Shown here: piece by piece, positions 28,185 to 37,800 of the stretch
Position numbering within the stretch: position 1 is the stretch's first letter
Layout: every line of letters starts with the position of its first letter
Assembly (NCBI RefSeq): GCF_008974325.1
Contig: NZ_BKCG01000011.1
Location: forward strand, 23,735 to 87,734
Length of the DNA: 64,000 nucleotides
Direction: 5' to 3'
Source: Patiriisocius marinus
Lineage (GTDB): Bacteria > Bacteroidota > Bacteroidia > Flavobacteriales > Flavobacteriaceae
Program-made: the position numbers and the translations under genes
Notes under the pieces: generated by a model
What the model saw: only the letters and a program-made list of their open reading frames with translations
Told to the model about the DNA's origin: nothing
Database searches by the model: none

Positions 28185-29153
28185 TTATAACATTTTAAAG
28201 TTTTCAATAACCTGCATCGCTACTCTTAATGCATCGGCACCTTGTGAAAGTGATACTTCCGGTGTGCGGTCGTTCTTTATAGCTTCAGCAAAACTATTAA
28301 GCTCATCAAGTATGGCATTATTTGCGTCCACTTCTGGATTGTCAAAATAGATTTGTTTTTTTACACCTTCAGCATTTGTTAAAATCATTGCGAAATCATC
28401 CGGATTTTCTGGTGCATCTTTCATTTTAACCACTTCACATTTCTTCTCTAAAAAATCAACAGAAATATAAGCGTCCTTTTGAAAGAAACGTGCTTTACGC
28501 ATAGTTTTCATTGAAATTCTACTAGCAGTAAGATTTGCAACACATCCATTTTCAAATTCAATACGAGCATTTGCAATATCTGGCGTTTCGCTAATTACTG
28601 TAACACCACTTGCGTGTACTCTTTTAACATCGCTTTTAACAACACTTAATATAGCGTCAATATCGTGAATCATTAAATCTAATACTACTGATACATCAGT
28701 ACCACGAGGATTAAATTCCGAAAGTCTGTGAGCTTCAATAAACATAGGTTTGTCAATCATATGATTAACAGCCATAAATGCTGGGTTAAAGCGTTCAACT
28801 TGTCCCACTTGCCCACGAACTCCGTGTTTTTTAGCTAAGTCGCGTAATGCATCGGCCTCTTCAACAGTATGTGTAATAGGTTTTTCTATAAATAAATGCT
28901 TACCAGCTTCTATAACCTTTTTTCCACATTCAAAATGAAATAGGGTAGGAGTCACTACATCTACCATATCGCAGGCGTAAATTAATGATTCCATTGATGG
29001 GAAGCTTTTATAGCCAAACTCAGCTTCAATAACAGCTGCAGCTTCTTGGTTAGCGTCAAAGAAACCTACGAGGTCGTAGTTTGTAGACTGCTGAAGTAAT
29101 TTTAAATGAATTTTTCCTAGGTGACCTGCACCTAAAACTCCTGCTTTTAACAT
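28185..29153 (-). CDS. Gfo/Idh/MocA family oxidoreductase
   Basis: A 322-residue dehydrogenase of the Gfo/Idh/MocA family. The N-terminal Rossmann fold has GAGHLGKIH (8-16), and the conserved EKPIT segment lies near residue 95, followed by VGQVERFNPA. Substrates in this family are mostly sugars and inositols, and the sequence does not identify one. It is preceded by an exact promoter box on the minus strand and is the first gene of the run down to miaA. Confidence 0.9.
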   Translation of the reverse strand: MLKAGVLGAGHLGKIHLKLLQQSTNYDLVGFFDANQEAAAVIEAEFGYKSFPSMESLIYACDMVDVVTPTLFHFECGKKVIEAGKHLFIEKPITHTVEEADALRDLAKKHGVRGQVGQVERFNPAFMAVNHMIDKPMFIEAHRLSEFNPRGTDVSVVLDLMIHDIDAILSVVKSDVKRVHASGVTVISETPDIANARIEFENGCVANLTASRISMKTMRKARFFQKDAYISVDFLEKKCEVVKMKDAPENPDDFAMILTNAEGVKKQIYFDNPEVDANNAILDELNSFAEAIKNDRTPEVSLSQGADALRVAMQVIENFKML

Positions 29154-29169
29154 GCGTAATTGTTTTACA

Positions 29170-29177
29170 CAAATGTA
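29170..29177 (-). promoter_or_regulatory. Bacteroidota -7 box (TACATTTG, minus strand) for the Gfo/Idh gene
   Basis: Exact TAnnTTTG match on the minus strand, 16 bases before the ATG. It is the best candidate promoter for the seven-gene minus-strand run. Confidence 0.55.
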
Positions 29178-29295
29178 CCATATTGTAGGCTAGATTAAAA
29201 GAGCTACAACTCATAACTTTTAGCTGTTTTAAGCAAATTCTCTTCGGAAACGTTAAGGACTTTTCTTATTTTGCAGTCAATCCAAAAACCAACTC

Positions 29296-29937
29296 GTGAA
29301 AGATACTTTTACTCACCAAGGAATGCGAAAAAGATTAGTGGATGTCCTTAAACAAAAGGGAATCTCTAATGCCGATGTGCTAAATGCGATAAATACAATT
29401 CCTCGACATTTGTTTATGGATAGTGGTTTTATCGATCACGCATATGTTGATAAAGCATTTCCTATTGCTGCTGATCAAACAATTTCACAGCCCTATACTG
29501 TGGCAAAACAAACCGAATTGCTCTGTGTGAAATCTGGCGATAAAATATTGGAAATTGGAACGGGTAGTGGTTATCAAACTGCCGTTTTATTAGAAATGGG
29601 GGCAACAGTATATAGTATTGAACGCCAAAACGAACTTTTTAAAAAGACAAAACGTTTTCTGCCTAAACTTGGGTATCGACCTAAAAGATTGATTTTTGGA
29701 GATGGTTATATTGGTTTAAAAGAAGAAGCACCTTTTGATGGTATTATTGTTACTGCTGGAGCACCATATGTTCCTAACCCACTATTAGCACAACTAAAAG
29801 TAGGAGCTAAGCTTGTGATTCCTGTTGGTGATAAAGTGCAAATTATGAATGTATTTACAAGAACTTCGGCTACTGAGTTTAATAAAGAAACTTTTGGGGA
29901 GTTTAGATTTGTTCCTTTGTTAGAGGACAAGAATTAA
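29296..29937 (+). CDS. pcm: Protein-L-isoaspartate O-methyltransferase
   Basis: Pcm methylates isoaspartyl residues so that damaged proteins can be repaired. The 213-residue protein has the SAM motif ILEIGTGSGYQTA near residue 95, the substrate-site segment DQTISQPYTVA, and ITVAGAP-type motif IIVTAGAPYVP. Length is normal. The start is GTG: no in-frame ATG lies upstream, and the next ATG, five residues into the conserved region (GMRKRLV), would cut the first helix. It is divergent from the Gfo/Idh gene. Confidence 0.94.
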   Translation: MKDTFTHQGMRKRLVDVLKQKGISNADVLNAINTIPRHLFMDSGFIDHAYVDKAFPIAADQTISQPYTVAKQTELLCVKSGDKILEIGTGSGYQTAVLLEMGATVYSIERQNELFKKTKRFLPKLGYRPKRLIFGDGYIGLKEEAPFDGIIVTAGAPYVPNPLLAQLKVGAKLVIPVGDKVQIMNVFTRTSATEFNKETFGEFRFVPLLEDKN

Positions 29938-29959
29938 TTATATACTATTTCAGAAGAAA

Positions 29960-32437
29960 TTACAATCCAAATAGGTCTAAAAATTTCAAACCAAATACAA
30001 AAGCACCATCGCTAACACCGCCTCGATAAGAGCGAACATAGTCAACCCGTAGCAATCTGTAAACTCCAAAACCTAAATTGTCAATTCCTACGCTCCACTC
30101 GCTGTATGGGGCTCTATCTTCAGTAGCTAGAAAATGACCGCCAACAACTAAGTTGAAATTAAGCTGATTTATACCAGGGATTTTACCTAAAATCCAACCT
30201 CTAAAATCGTGTTCTGCATGTGCTTCAAAATAACCTTTGTTGGTGCTTAAATCGTAATAAGGCAACAAGTTGAAAGTGTTTGTGTAATTGGGTGAAGTCC
30301 CTACACGAGTTTGATTTCCATTAAAATGCTGATAGTCTACAAACGAAATATCGTCTCCGTTAAAAAAAGTTCCTCCTTTTAAGCGATAGTAAAATTCTCC
30401 TTTATTGCCTAGTCCGAAATTTTGATAAAGTGCCCCACTAAGTTGACTGTAATTATAGTTGCTATTAGAAGCCCCTAATCCATTTTCAAAAATAATATCT
30501 AGTCGTGGGTATAATTCACTTCCTATGTTGAATTTCATATCAGGATTAGAAAAATACTTTTGTCCAAAAGTGATGCGTGCTTGTATCTGCGATTTAAAAA
30601 TGGTGTGTTCGTTAGTTGCAGCAGTATTAAAATCTGCTGGAGCTAATGGATTGTTTGATGTGTAGCTTTCAGTTGTGGGAATAGTGTAATATTCTGAATT
30701 ATTAAAGAGAGGAGCTCTTTCTTCATACCCTAGTTTTACAAATCCTTCGAGGCCATTGAATAACTCCTGTCGATATGCTAAATGTACACTGTTAAGTTCG
30801 TAAGCTTTTAAATAATTGCGTTCAAAAAAAAGCGTAGAAATGCTATTTATTAATGGTGAAATAGGCTCCAATTCATTAAACTGCGTCACTTTACTACCTC
30901 CATAAAGAGAGACTCTTAAGTTGTTTTTTCGGTTAAAGTTTTTAGTGATGTATCCTGTAAATCGTAATCTGTCTTCCTCAATACCGTAGGTTGCATTTAC
31001 TCCCATAGAAATCCACTTTGTTTGGTTTTCATTAAACCACTGAAAGTAATTTATACCAGCATTGCTATTGTAGCCTTGAATGGTAGAAAAAGCAATTCCT
31101 TCAACTGGACCAGTATAACTTAGCCTATATTTTTTAAACGTATTGCTGTAAGTATACCCAAAAAGCGGATCTGAAATGTTGAATTTATTGTTCTTATGAT
31201 CAATTGAATCTAAATAAGGCTTCGATCTTCTTAGGACTTGCAAGCTGTCTTTTTTTATATAATCATCGAATTCCTCAATAGTCAATGCAACTGGGCGTGT
31301 TCCATTCCAGAAAGCGCTATCCTTTTTATTAGCTTCAGGTTCAAACGAAAGTACTTCATTACTAAATGATTTTCTGTCAAATTGAGGGTTAAAATCGTAA
31401 TTACTGTAGACGCAAATGTAACGGCCATCACCATTAAGCCCCATAAAACCAAAACCAAAATCGATTGTCTGAGATATTTTTACCCAGAAATCATATTTCT
31501 TATCATATTTAAAATTTTGTTTAAATTTTAATTCTTTAATGAAAGGAACTTGTATTGCAGCTCCGGTTGTTGAAATTTCTACTCCGTACAATTGCCAATC
31601 ATCCTCAACGATGTAAATCACTCCTTTAAAAACCCTGTCTTTGGGTCTTTTTGGGATAACATTTACTTTATTTATTAGTTTTCCGTCTTCATAAAAAACT
31701 CCATCTAGTTTATAATCGTAATAACTAAAGGCATTGTTTGCAATGGGTGATACTATTGCTGTATTAAGCTCGAGTGTGTTTTCATAAAAGGAGAATGTAG
31801 CTTCTTGCGCACTATTAAAACTGAAACCGTTATCATTTCCACTTACTTTGCTAGCAATAATACGTTCGTTAAAATCATTAGGTTGTTTAAATGAAATTTT
31901 AGAGATGCTTTCTGAAAGATAAATAATTCCGCTCCTTGTGGAATCTAGTGCGCCTTCCATGTCTCCAATTTCTTGCCCTAATATTTTTTCAGGAACATCT
32001 TTCACTTTCCATAAACCGCGCGAGTAAAAGTCTGCTTTGTATTCGCTAATTTTTTCAAGGTTTTCTTTGCGTTGCGCAATTGTTGCTCTAATAATACGGT
32101 ATGCGGGATCTTCAGTGCCTTCAATTACAACTTCATCTAAACTAGTGGTTTCAGTTTCTAATTCAACATTTAAAATAAATGGTAGACTTTCTACTGTAAC
32201 TTTTTTTGTGATAGTAGTGTATCCTAGAAATTGAAAAATAATAGTATAATTTCCTGAAGATTCTATGTTTAGTTCGTAGAGTCCATCGTCATTTGTGGTA
32301 GTTCCTGAGTATGTGTCTTGAACATACACGTTAACATAAGGAAGTGGTTGTTTTTCAGTGTCTGTAACTTTACCAATTACTTGGGCATTAATAGTAAAGG
32401 TGCAGAGCAAGAGAAATGTAAGTACAAAGTATTTCAT
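29960..32437 (-). CDS. DUF5686 outer-membrane protein with N-terminal carboxypeptidase-regulatory-like domain
   Basis: An 825-residue exported protein. The signal peptide (1-18) ends INA before Q19. A carboxypeptidase-regulatory-like beta domain follows (about 19-105, with VIGKVTDTEKQPLPYVNVYV and IFQFLGYTT). The remainder is DUF5686, whose C-terminal half is rich in alternating beta strands with aromatic ends and terminates in FGLKFLDLFGL, consistent with an outer-membrane barrel. The function is unknown. Such proteins resemble TonB-dependent receptors at the N terminus but lack a plug domain. It is transcribed alone, downstream of smpB on the same strand. Confidence 0.83.
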   Translation of the reverse strand: MKYFVLTFLLLCTFTINAQVIGKVTDTEKQPLPYVNVYVQDTYSGTTTNDDGLYELNIESSGNYTIIFQFLGYTTITKKVTVESLPFILNVELETETTSLDEVVIEGTEDPAYRIIRATIAQRKENLEKISEYKADFYSRGLWKVKDVPEKILGQEIGDMEGALDSTRSGIIYLSESISKISFKQPNDFNERIIASKVSGNDNGFSFNSAQEATFSFYENTLELNTAIVSPIANNAFSYYDYKLDGVFYEDGKLINKVNVIPKRPKDRVFKGVIYIVEDDWQLYGVEISTTGAAIQVPFIKELKFKQNFKYDKKYDFWVKISQTIDFGFGFMGLNGDGRYICVYSNYDFNPQFDRKSFSNEVLSFEPEANKKDSAFWNGTRPVALTIEEFDDYIKKDSLQVLRRSKPYLDSIDHKNNKFNISDPLFGYTYSNTFKKYRLSYTGPVEGIAFSTIQGYNSNAGINYFQWFNENQTKWISMGVNATYGIEEDRLRFTGYITKNFNRKNNLRVSLYGGSKVTQFNELEPISPLINSISTLFFERNYLKAYELNSVHLAYRQELFNGLEGFVKLGYEERAPLFNNSEYYTIPTTESYTSNNPLAPADFNTAATNEHTIFKSQIQARITFGQKYFSNPDMKFNIGSELYPRLDIIFENGLGASNSNYNYSQLSGALYQNFGLGNKGEFYYRLKGGTFFNGDDISFVDYQHFNGNQTRVGTSPNYTNTFNLLPYYDLSTNKGYFEAHAEHDFRGWILGKIPGINQLNFNLVVGGHFLATEDRAPYSEWSVGIDNLGFGVYRLLRVDYVRSYRGGVSDGAFVFGLKFLDLFGL

Positions 32438-32517
32438 ATTATCAATAACTATTAATTATTAACGAAGATACGATTACCTAAAATTCTGTTGTTAAAAACC
32501 GAACAGTTTTAACGTCT

Positions 32518-32985
32518 TTAGTTATTAAAAGATTTTTTAATACGACTTAAATCGCGTTTGTTATCTCTGTCTTTAATTGAATCTCGTTTGTCAAATTCTC
32601 TTTTTCCTCGACACAGTGCAATTTGCATTTTGGCAAGCCCTTTGTCGTTGGTGAAAAGCAATAATGGTATAATGGTGAGTCCACTAGCTTTTACGCTTTT
32701 CTCTAATTTTTTTAATTCACTCCTGTTAAGTAGTAACTTTCGTTCACTTTTAGGATTGTGATTAAAATGTGTAGCATGAGAGTATTCTTGAACCGTCATA
32801 TTTATTACGAAGAGTTCGCCGTTTTCATTAAATTCGCAAAAACTTTCTGCAATACTAGCTTGTCCCTCGCGGATAGCTTTTATTTCAGTACCAGCTAACA
32901 CAATACCTGCGGAATATTTATCTAATATTTCGTATTCAAACCTAGCCTTTCGGTTTTTTATTTTTACGTTTTTTTGTAATGCCAT
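32518..32985 (-). CDS. smpB: SsrA-binding protein SmpB
   Basis: SmpB binds tmRNA and delivers it to stalled ribosomes. The 155-residue protein shows the family core NRKARFEYEILDKYSAGIVL (12-31), GTEIKAIREGQASI, and the basic C-terminal tail KRDSIKDRDNKRDLSRI. Length is normal. The tmRNA gene is not in the window. The promoter box ends four bases before the ATG, implying a leaderless message. Confidence 0.96.
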   Translation of the reverse strand: MALQKNVKIKNRKARFEYEILDKYSAGIVLAGTEIKAIREGQASIAESFCEFNENGELFVINMTVQEYSHATHFNHNPKSERKLLLNRSELKKLEKSVKASGLTIIPLLLFTNDKGLAKMQIALCRGKREFDKRDSIKDRDNKRDLSRIKKSFNN

Positions 32986-32989
32986 AGTG

Positions 32990-32997
32990 CAAAAATA
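32990..32997 (-). promoter_or_regulatory. Bacteroidota -7 box (TATTTTTG, minus strand) for smpB
   Basis: Exact TAnnTTTG match on the minus strand. Only four bases separate it from the smpB ATG, so the transcription start should coincide with the start codon. Confidence 0.6.
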
Positions 32998-33071
32998 GTA
33001 CTAAGTAGTATAATTCCGTTTTAAAAGATTCATAACTTTACTCCGAAATACTAAAACCTTTAAAATTTCAG

Positions 33072-33830
33072 ATGAAAAATTTACTTTTATTAGTACTCAT
33101 ACTTACCATTTTCGCTTGTAGAGAAACCGAAACTAAAGCTCCAGGAACAGCTCAACAAATAATTGATTTAGCTATAGAAAATGCTTGTGGAGGTAATTGT
33201 GACAGCTCTGTGATTAGTTTTGATTTTAGAGATAAAGCCTACCAGGCAGTACGTTTAAATGGTTCTTATAAATACACGCGTGTTGCTAAAGACTCTTTAG
33301 GGACTATTACAGATGTGTTGAGTAATGATGGATTAAAACGATATATGAATGAGGTTGAGGTTGCTGTCGAAGATAGCTTAGTGACTTCTATTAGTGATGG
33401 TGTTAATTCGGTGTTTTATTTTGCTCAATTACCATACGGTTTGAATGATAAAGCTGTAAAAAAGAAACTTTTAGATGATGTGACTATTCATGGAGCGCCT
33501 TATTATAGTATAAAAGTTACTTTTAGTGAAGATGGTGGTGGGACAGATTTTGATGACGAATTTATGTATTGGATACATAAAACTAATTATACCGTTGATT
33601 TTTTAGCTTATAGTTATGCTACAAATGGTGGTGGAATTCGATTTAGAGAAGCTTATAATCCACGTGTTGTTGACGGAATTAGATTTGTTGATTACCGAAA
33701 TTTTAAGCCAATGTCTCTAAAGTCTGCCATTGAAACATTGCCAAGGCTTTTTGAAAACAAAGGTTTAACGCTATTATCTAGTATTCAAACTGAGAACGTA
33801 ACCGTTAGTTTATTTCCTAAAACTCATTAA
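33072..33830 (+). CDS. Lipoprotein, DUF6503-like
   Basis: A 252-residue lipoprotein with a signal ending IFAC (C16 acylated). The mature part is beta-rich, with YSIKVTFSEDGGGTDFDDEFMYWI near residue 160 split across strands and RFVDYRNFKP near the end. It resembles flavobacterial DUF6503 proteins, which may share the LolA/LolB-like lipid-binding fold, but I cannot confirm this from sequence alone. Its stop codon and that of the convergent phosphatase gene share the palindrome TTAA. Confidence 0.7.
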   Translation: MKNLLLLVLILTIFACRETETKAPGTAQQIIDLAIENACGGNCDSSVISFDFRDKAYQAVRLNGSYKYTRVAKDSLGTITDVLSNDGLKRYMNEVEVAVEDSLVTSISDGVNSVFYFAQLPYGLNDKAVKKKLLDDVTIHGAPYYSIKVTFSEDGGGTDFDDEFMYWIHKTNYTVDFLAYSYATNGGGIRFREAYNPRVVDGIRFVDYRNFKPMSLKSAIETLPRLFENKGLTLLSSIQTENVTVSLFPKTH

Positions 33831-34348
33831 TCTAAAATTGTCATTTTCGACGTAGCTTTTCCGTCTACAAATTCAACTTTATAAATACGGTTATAAACTT
33901 CATCTGGAATATCTTCTAGCGTTTTATCACCCATTATTTTATTAACTAATTGTGGTATAGTATTACTATGCCCAACAATAAGTACCTGCTGACCTTTGTG
34001 TTTTTTTAAAAGTGCTTTGTTAAATAATTTGTTAGGTTGATAAGTTTGAATATCTAAATTATTTGCTAAAGCGGTAGGTTTTGCTGTTTCTTGAGTTCTA
34101 ATGTATGGTGTGGAATATACTGCGTCAATATTTTTAAAATAAGTTGCAAGTTTTTTAGCACGTTCTTCTCCTTGAGGGGTTAAAACAGGATCATTTTTCA
34201 CGGTTAAATCCTTTTCAGCGTGACGAACTAAATAGAATGTTGTTGTTGTAGGTGCGTCATTATCACTTTGACTATTAGATTTTTGAGTGCTGTTTCCGCA
34301 GGAAAAAAATACTATTGCGACAATTAATAGCAGGATAAACTTTCTCAT
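33827..34348 (-). CDS. Histidine phosphatase family lipoprotein (SixA-like)
   Basis: A 173-residue lipoprotein (signal ending FFSC, C17) whose mature part is a histidine phosphatase domain. The catalytic RHAE motif is at 42-45 in FYLVRHAEKD, and the second histidine is in VGHSNTIP. The size matches the short SixA-like branch and not phosphoglycerate mutase. As a lipoprotein it acts in the envelope, unlike cytoplasmic SixA. The substrate is unknown. It is convergent with the upstream lipoprotein gene and overlaps it by four bases. Confidence 0.87.
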   Translation of the reverse strand: MRKFILLLIVAIVFFSCGNSTQKSNSQSDNDAPTTTTFYLVRHAEKDLTVKNDPVLTPQGEERAKKLATYFKNIDAVYSTPYIRTQETAKPTALANNLDIQTYQPNKLFNKALLKKHKGQQVLIVGHSNTIPQLVNKIMGDKTLEDIPDEVYNRIYKVEFVDGKATSKMTILD

Positions 34349-34459
34349 GTTGTTTAAATTTTAATGAAAATTAACATATTTAGAGGAATTAGCGCATATT
34401 ATAACATAATTTATGGCAAGTTTAGTATTTCCTTAAAAATAATTGATGATACCAAAATT

Positions 34460-34467
34460 TATCTTTG
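34460..34467 (+). promoter_or_regulatory. Bacteroidota -7 box (TATCTTTG) for csbD
   Basis: Exact TAnnTTTG match 25 bases before the csbD ATG at 34493. Its position inside the longer open frame argues against an upstream start for csbD. Confidence 0.55.
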
Positions 34468-34492
34468 GGGTATAACTTTAAAACATACTATT

Positions 34493-34678
34493 ATGAATAC
34501 GACAGAGATGGAAGGAAAATGGAATAAGATTAAAGGAAATGCTAAACAACAATATGGTATTGCAGTTGATGACGATAGTACTTATAGCGAAGGAACAATG
34601 GATAAGCTCATTGGGCAAATTCAAGAATCGACAGGAAAAGCTAAAGAAGCTATTAAAAAAGAAATTGCTAGTTGGTAA
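34493..34678 (+). CDS. CsbD family general-stress protein
   Basis: A 61-residue hydrophilic protein of the CsbD family, small stress-induced proteins of unknown mechanism. The family start is clear as MNTTEMEGKWNKIKGNAKQQ and is followed by a second helix, MDKLIGQIQESTGKAKEAI. The open frame extends to 34364, but the extra 43 residues are not CsbD-like and contain the promoter box, so the ATG at 34493 is chosen. A strong terminator follows. Confidence 0.88.
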   Translation: MNTTEMEGKWNKIKGNAKQQYGIAVDDDSTYSEGTMDKLIGQIQESTGKAKEAIKKEIASW

Positions 34679-34700
34679 TTTCTAAATTTTAGAATAAATT

Positions 34701-34736
34701 AAAAACCCGTACTATTTAAATAGTGCGGGTTTTTAA
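34701..34736 (+). terminator. Rho-independent terminator after csbD
   Basis: AAAAACCCGTACTATT pairs with AATAGTGCGGGTTTTT around a very short loop, giving a strong stem with a T run. Confidence 0.9.
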
Positions 34737-34752
34737 TTTAAAACTTTTTAAT

Positions 34753-34884
34753 TTAAAGATATACTTGAGTTGCGTAAATACTATATGAAGCTACAATAAA
34801 TGTTATTGAAAGCATGTAAATAGCAAGTGCTGTATTTCGTTGAGGTATTTTATTAATGTTCGAAGAATTTGATTGAGTTTTCAT
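34753..34884 (-). CDS. 43-residue putative single-pass membrane peptide
   Basis: An open frame of 43 codons, too short for routine gene calling. It reads as a polar N terminus (MKTQSNSSNINKIPQRN) followed by one hydrophobic helix (ALAIYMLSITFIVASYSIYA, residues 19-38) and a short polar end. The basic residues before the helix suggest an N-in topology. It lies alone between the csbD terminator and the clpB terminator, and an A-rich stretch precedes its ATG. I do not recognise a family. Composition and placement make it more likely real than chance, but there is no homology evidence. Confidence 0.5.
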   Translation of the reverse strand: MKTQSNSSNINKIPQRNTALAIYMLSITFIVASYSIYATQVYL

Positions 34885-35036
34885 AATGATTGGTTTTTGG
34901 TTATATACTTATATGACGCTCAACCTATTGATTTTGTTACACTTAATGTTATTTTTTTTTATTGAAATTACTTTAGGGTCGTCAGTTATTGAGTTTCTAA
35001 TTTTTATTTTTTTGTCCAGTTCAATTATAAAATAAT

Positions 35037-35074
35037 AAAAAACACCCTTTAGATTCTGAATCTTAAGGGTGTTT
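35037..35074 (-). terminator. Rho-independent terminator after clpB
   Basis: On the minus strand, AACACCCTT pairs with AAGGGTGTT, extended inside by GATTC and GAATC, and is followed by a T-rich tract just downstream of the clpB stop. Confidence 0.88.
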
Positions 35075-35097
35075 TAGAATATAAAAACTATTAATAG

Positions 35098-37704
35098 TTA
35101 GTCTACCAACACTTCGTCGTTTTGATTTCTGAATACTAATTCGTTGTCAAAACTATCTAGTAATATAATACTGTCAGTTGTTACTTTTCCAGCTAATATT
35201 TGTTTAGATAATTCATTCAAGACTTCTTTCTGAATAACTCGTTTTACAGGTCTTGCTCCATATTGAGGATCAAAGCCACGTTTAGCTAAATAATCAATTG
35301 CTTCATTAGTAGCATCTAATGTTATTCCTTGCATATTCAACATTTTAGATAGTCCTTTTAACTGTAGTCCTACAATCTTTTTGATATTTTCCATATCTAA
35401 AGGAGTGAATAAAATAATATCGTCAATACGATTTAAGAATTCAGGTCTAACAGTTTGTTTAAGTAATCCTAGTACTTCAACTTTCGCTGTTTCCATTGCT
35501 GTTTCTGGATCTTTAACGCTTTCAAATTTCTGCTGAATAATATCACTTCCCATATTACTGGTCATTATAATTATGGTGTTTTTGAAATCTGCTACACGTC
35601 CTTTGTTGTCTGTTAATCTACCCTCATCAAGGACTTGCAATAATATGTTGAAAGTATCTGGATGTGCTTTTTCAATTTCATCTAATAATACAACTGAGTA
35701 AGGTTTGCGTCTAACGGCTTCGGTTAGTTGACCTCCTTCATCATAACCTACATATCCAGGAGGTGCTCCTACAAGTCTACTAACACTATGTCTTTCCTGA
35801 TATTCACTCATATCAATCCTTGTCATAGCTGAGTCATCATCGAAAAGATATTCGGCTAAGGCTTTCGCCAGTTCCGTTTTACCTACACCTGTTGTTCCTA
35901 GGAATAAAAAGCTTCCTATTGGTTTTTTTTGATCTTGTAATCCAGCTCTACTGCGTCTAATAGCGTCACTTACAGCAATAATTGCTTCGTTTTGTCCAAC
36001 TACTCTTTTGTGGAGTTCATCTTCCAATTTTAGTAATTTTTCTCGATCACTTTGTAGCATTTTAGTTACAGGTATTCCAGTCCATTTAGCGACTACTTCC
36101 GCTATATCTTCTGAAGTTACTTCTTCTTTAATTAATGAATCGCCATCTTTATTTTCAGCAAACTCGTTTTCTAGTTTGGTTAATTGTTCCTGCGTTTCTT
36201 TAATTTTTCCATAGCGTATTTCGGCAACTTTACCAAAATCTCCATCACGTTCAGCTCTTTCTGCTTCTGTTTTAAAATTTTCAATATCTGTTTTTAAGCT
36301 TTGGATTTTCTCAACTATTTCCTTTTCACTCTTCCATTTAGCATTTAATTCGTTTCGCTCTTCTTTTAAATTTGCTAAATCTGCAACAAGACTTTTAAGT
36401 TTTGTTTCATCTTTTTCACGTTTAATTGCTTCGATTTCAATTTCAAGTTGCATCACTTTTCTGTCTAATACATCAAGTTCTTCTGGCTTGCTATTGATTT
36501 CCATTCGCATTTTACTCGCTGCTTCATCCATTAAGTCAATAGCTTTATCTGGAAGAAAACGGTTAGTGATATAGCGCTGTGATAATTCTACTGCAGCAAT
36601 TATAGCATCGTCTTTAATACGAACTTTGTGGTGAGTCTCATACTTTTCTTTAATACCTCTAAGAATAGAAATAGCACTTTCTGTATCAGGTTCATCAACA
36701 AATACTTTTTGGAAACGACGCTCTAACGCTTTGTCTTTTTCAAAATATTTTTGATATTCATCTAGGGTTGTTGCTCCAATAGCTCTAAGTTCACCTCTAG
36801 CTAATGCAGGTTTTAAAATATTAGCAGCGTCCATAGCTCCTTGACCTCCACCAGCGCCAACTAACGTATGTATTTCGTCAATAAAGAGTACAATATCACC
36901 GTCACTAGAAGTTACTTCTTTAATAACTGCTTTTAAGCGTTCTTCAAATTCACCTTTATATTTTGCCCCTGCAATTAAAGCTCCCATATCTAAAGAATAT
37001 ATCTCTTTAGATTTTAAGTTTTCAGGCACATCTCCATCTACAATTCTATGTGCTAAACCTTCAGCAATAGCAGTTTTACCTGTTCCAGGTTCTCCTACAA
37101 GCATTGGGTTATTTTTTGTACGTCTAGTCAGTATTTGTAGAATACGTCTAATCTCTTCATCTCGTCCAATTACTGGATCAAGTTTACCTTCTCTAGCAAG
37201 TTGGTTTAAATTTTTAGCATATTTATTAAGTGAGTTATACGTTTCTTCTGCACTTTGTGATGTAACTCTATCTCCTTTTCTAAGTTCTTCAATTGCAGCT
37301 AGAAGTCCTTTTTCTGTTACACCTTGGTCTTTTAATGCTTGTGATATTGCGCTTTTATCTTTAACTATTGCGAGTAATAAATGTTCTATAGAAACATATT
37401 CGTCATTCATTTTTAAAGCAGTAGCGCTTGCTTCCTGCAATACTTTATTTGTGGCTCTACCCATTGTAGTTTCTCCACCAGTAACTTTTGGTAATCGCTC
37501 TAGTTCTTTATCAATAATTTGTTCTAGTAACGACATATTTACTTGAAGTTTCTTCAATAAAAAAGGAGTCACATTTTCATCTACTGAAAGGATTCCTTTT
37601 AGTAAATGGCTAATTTCAATTTGTTGATTTCCTAATGTTTCAGTCAACTGCTGTGCTTGCTGTAAAGCTTCTTGACTTTTTATGGTAAGTTTATTAAAAT
37701 TCAT
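35098..37704 (-). CDS. clpB: ATP-dependent disaggregase ClpB
   Basis: ClpB works with DnaK to dissolve protein aggregates after heat stress. The 868-residue protein has the N domain (1-145), the first AAA+ module (Walker A GEPGTGKT at 204-211, Walker B region DEIHTLVGAGGG), the middle coiled coil (about 410-525) that distinguishes ClpB from ClpA, and the second AAA+ module with GTTGVGKTE and LLDEIEKAHPD. There is no ClpP-binding loop context. It is a single-gene transcript with a terminator after it and a repeated element upstream. Confidence 0.97.
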   Translation of the reverse strand: MNFNKLTIKSQEALQQAQQLTETLGNQQIEISHLLKGILSVDENVTPFLLKKLQVNMSLLEQIIDKELERLPKVTGGETTMGRATNKVLQEASATALKMNDEYVSIEHLLLAIVKDKSAISQALKDQGVTEKGLLAAIEELRKGDRVTSQSAEETYNSLNKYAKNLNQLAREGKLDPVIGRDEEIRRILQILTRRTKNNPMLVGEPGTGKTAIAEGLAHRIVDGDVPENLKSKEIYSLDMGALIAGAKYKGEFEERLKAVIKEVTSSDGDIVLFIDEIHTLVGAGGGQGAMDAANILKPALARGELRAIGATTLDEYQKYFEKDKALERRFQKVFVDEPDTESAISILRGIKEKYETHHKVRIKDDAIIAAVELSQRYITNRFLPDKAIDLMDEAASKMRMEINSKPEELDVLDRKVMQLEIEIEAIKREKDETKLKSLVADLANLKEERNELNAKWKSEKEIVEKIQSLKTDIENFKTEAERAERDGDFGKVAEIRYGKIKETQEQLTKLENEFAENKDGDSLIKEEVTSEDIAEVVAKWTGIPVTKMLQSDREKLLKLEDELHKRVVGQNEAIIAVSDAIRRSRAGLQDQKKPIGSFLFLGTTGVGKTELAKALAEYLFDDDSAMTRIDMSEYQERHSVSRLVGAPPGYVGYDEGGQLTEAVRRKPYSVVLLDEIEKAHPDTFNILLQVLDEGRLTDNKGRVADFKNTIIIMTSNMGSDIIQQKFESVKDPETAMETAKVEVLGLLKQTVRPEFLNRIDDIILFTPLDMENIKKIVGLQLKGLSKMLNMQGITLDATNEAIDYLAKRGFDPQYGARPVKRVIQKEVLNELSKQILAGKVTTDSIILLDSFDNELVFRNQNDEVLVD

Positions 37705-37800
37705 CTTTTATATATTTTAGCTGAAATTCTAAAGGTTTTAAAATTTCGGTGTTATTAATTTTAGATGATAGAGTCAACTTTTGAGCCAATTCGATTTTGA

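Noticed and set aside
34364..34492. Longer N terminus for CsbD
   Set aside because: The added 43 residues are unlike the family and contain the promoter box; the ATG at 34493 gives the normal start.
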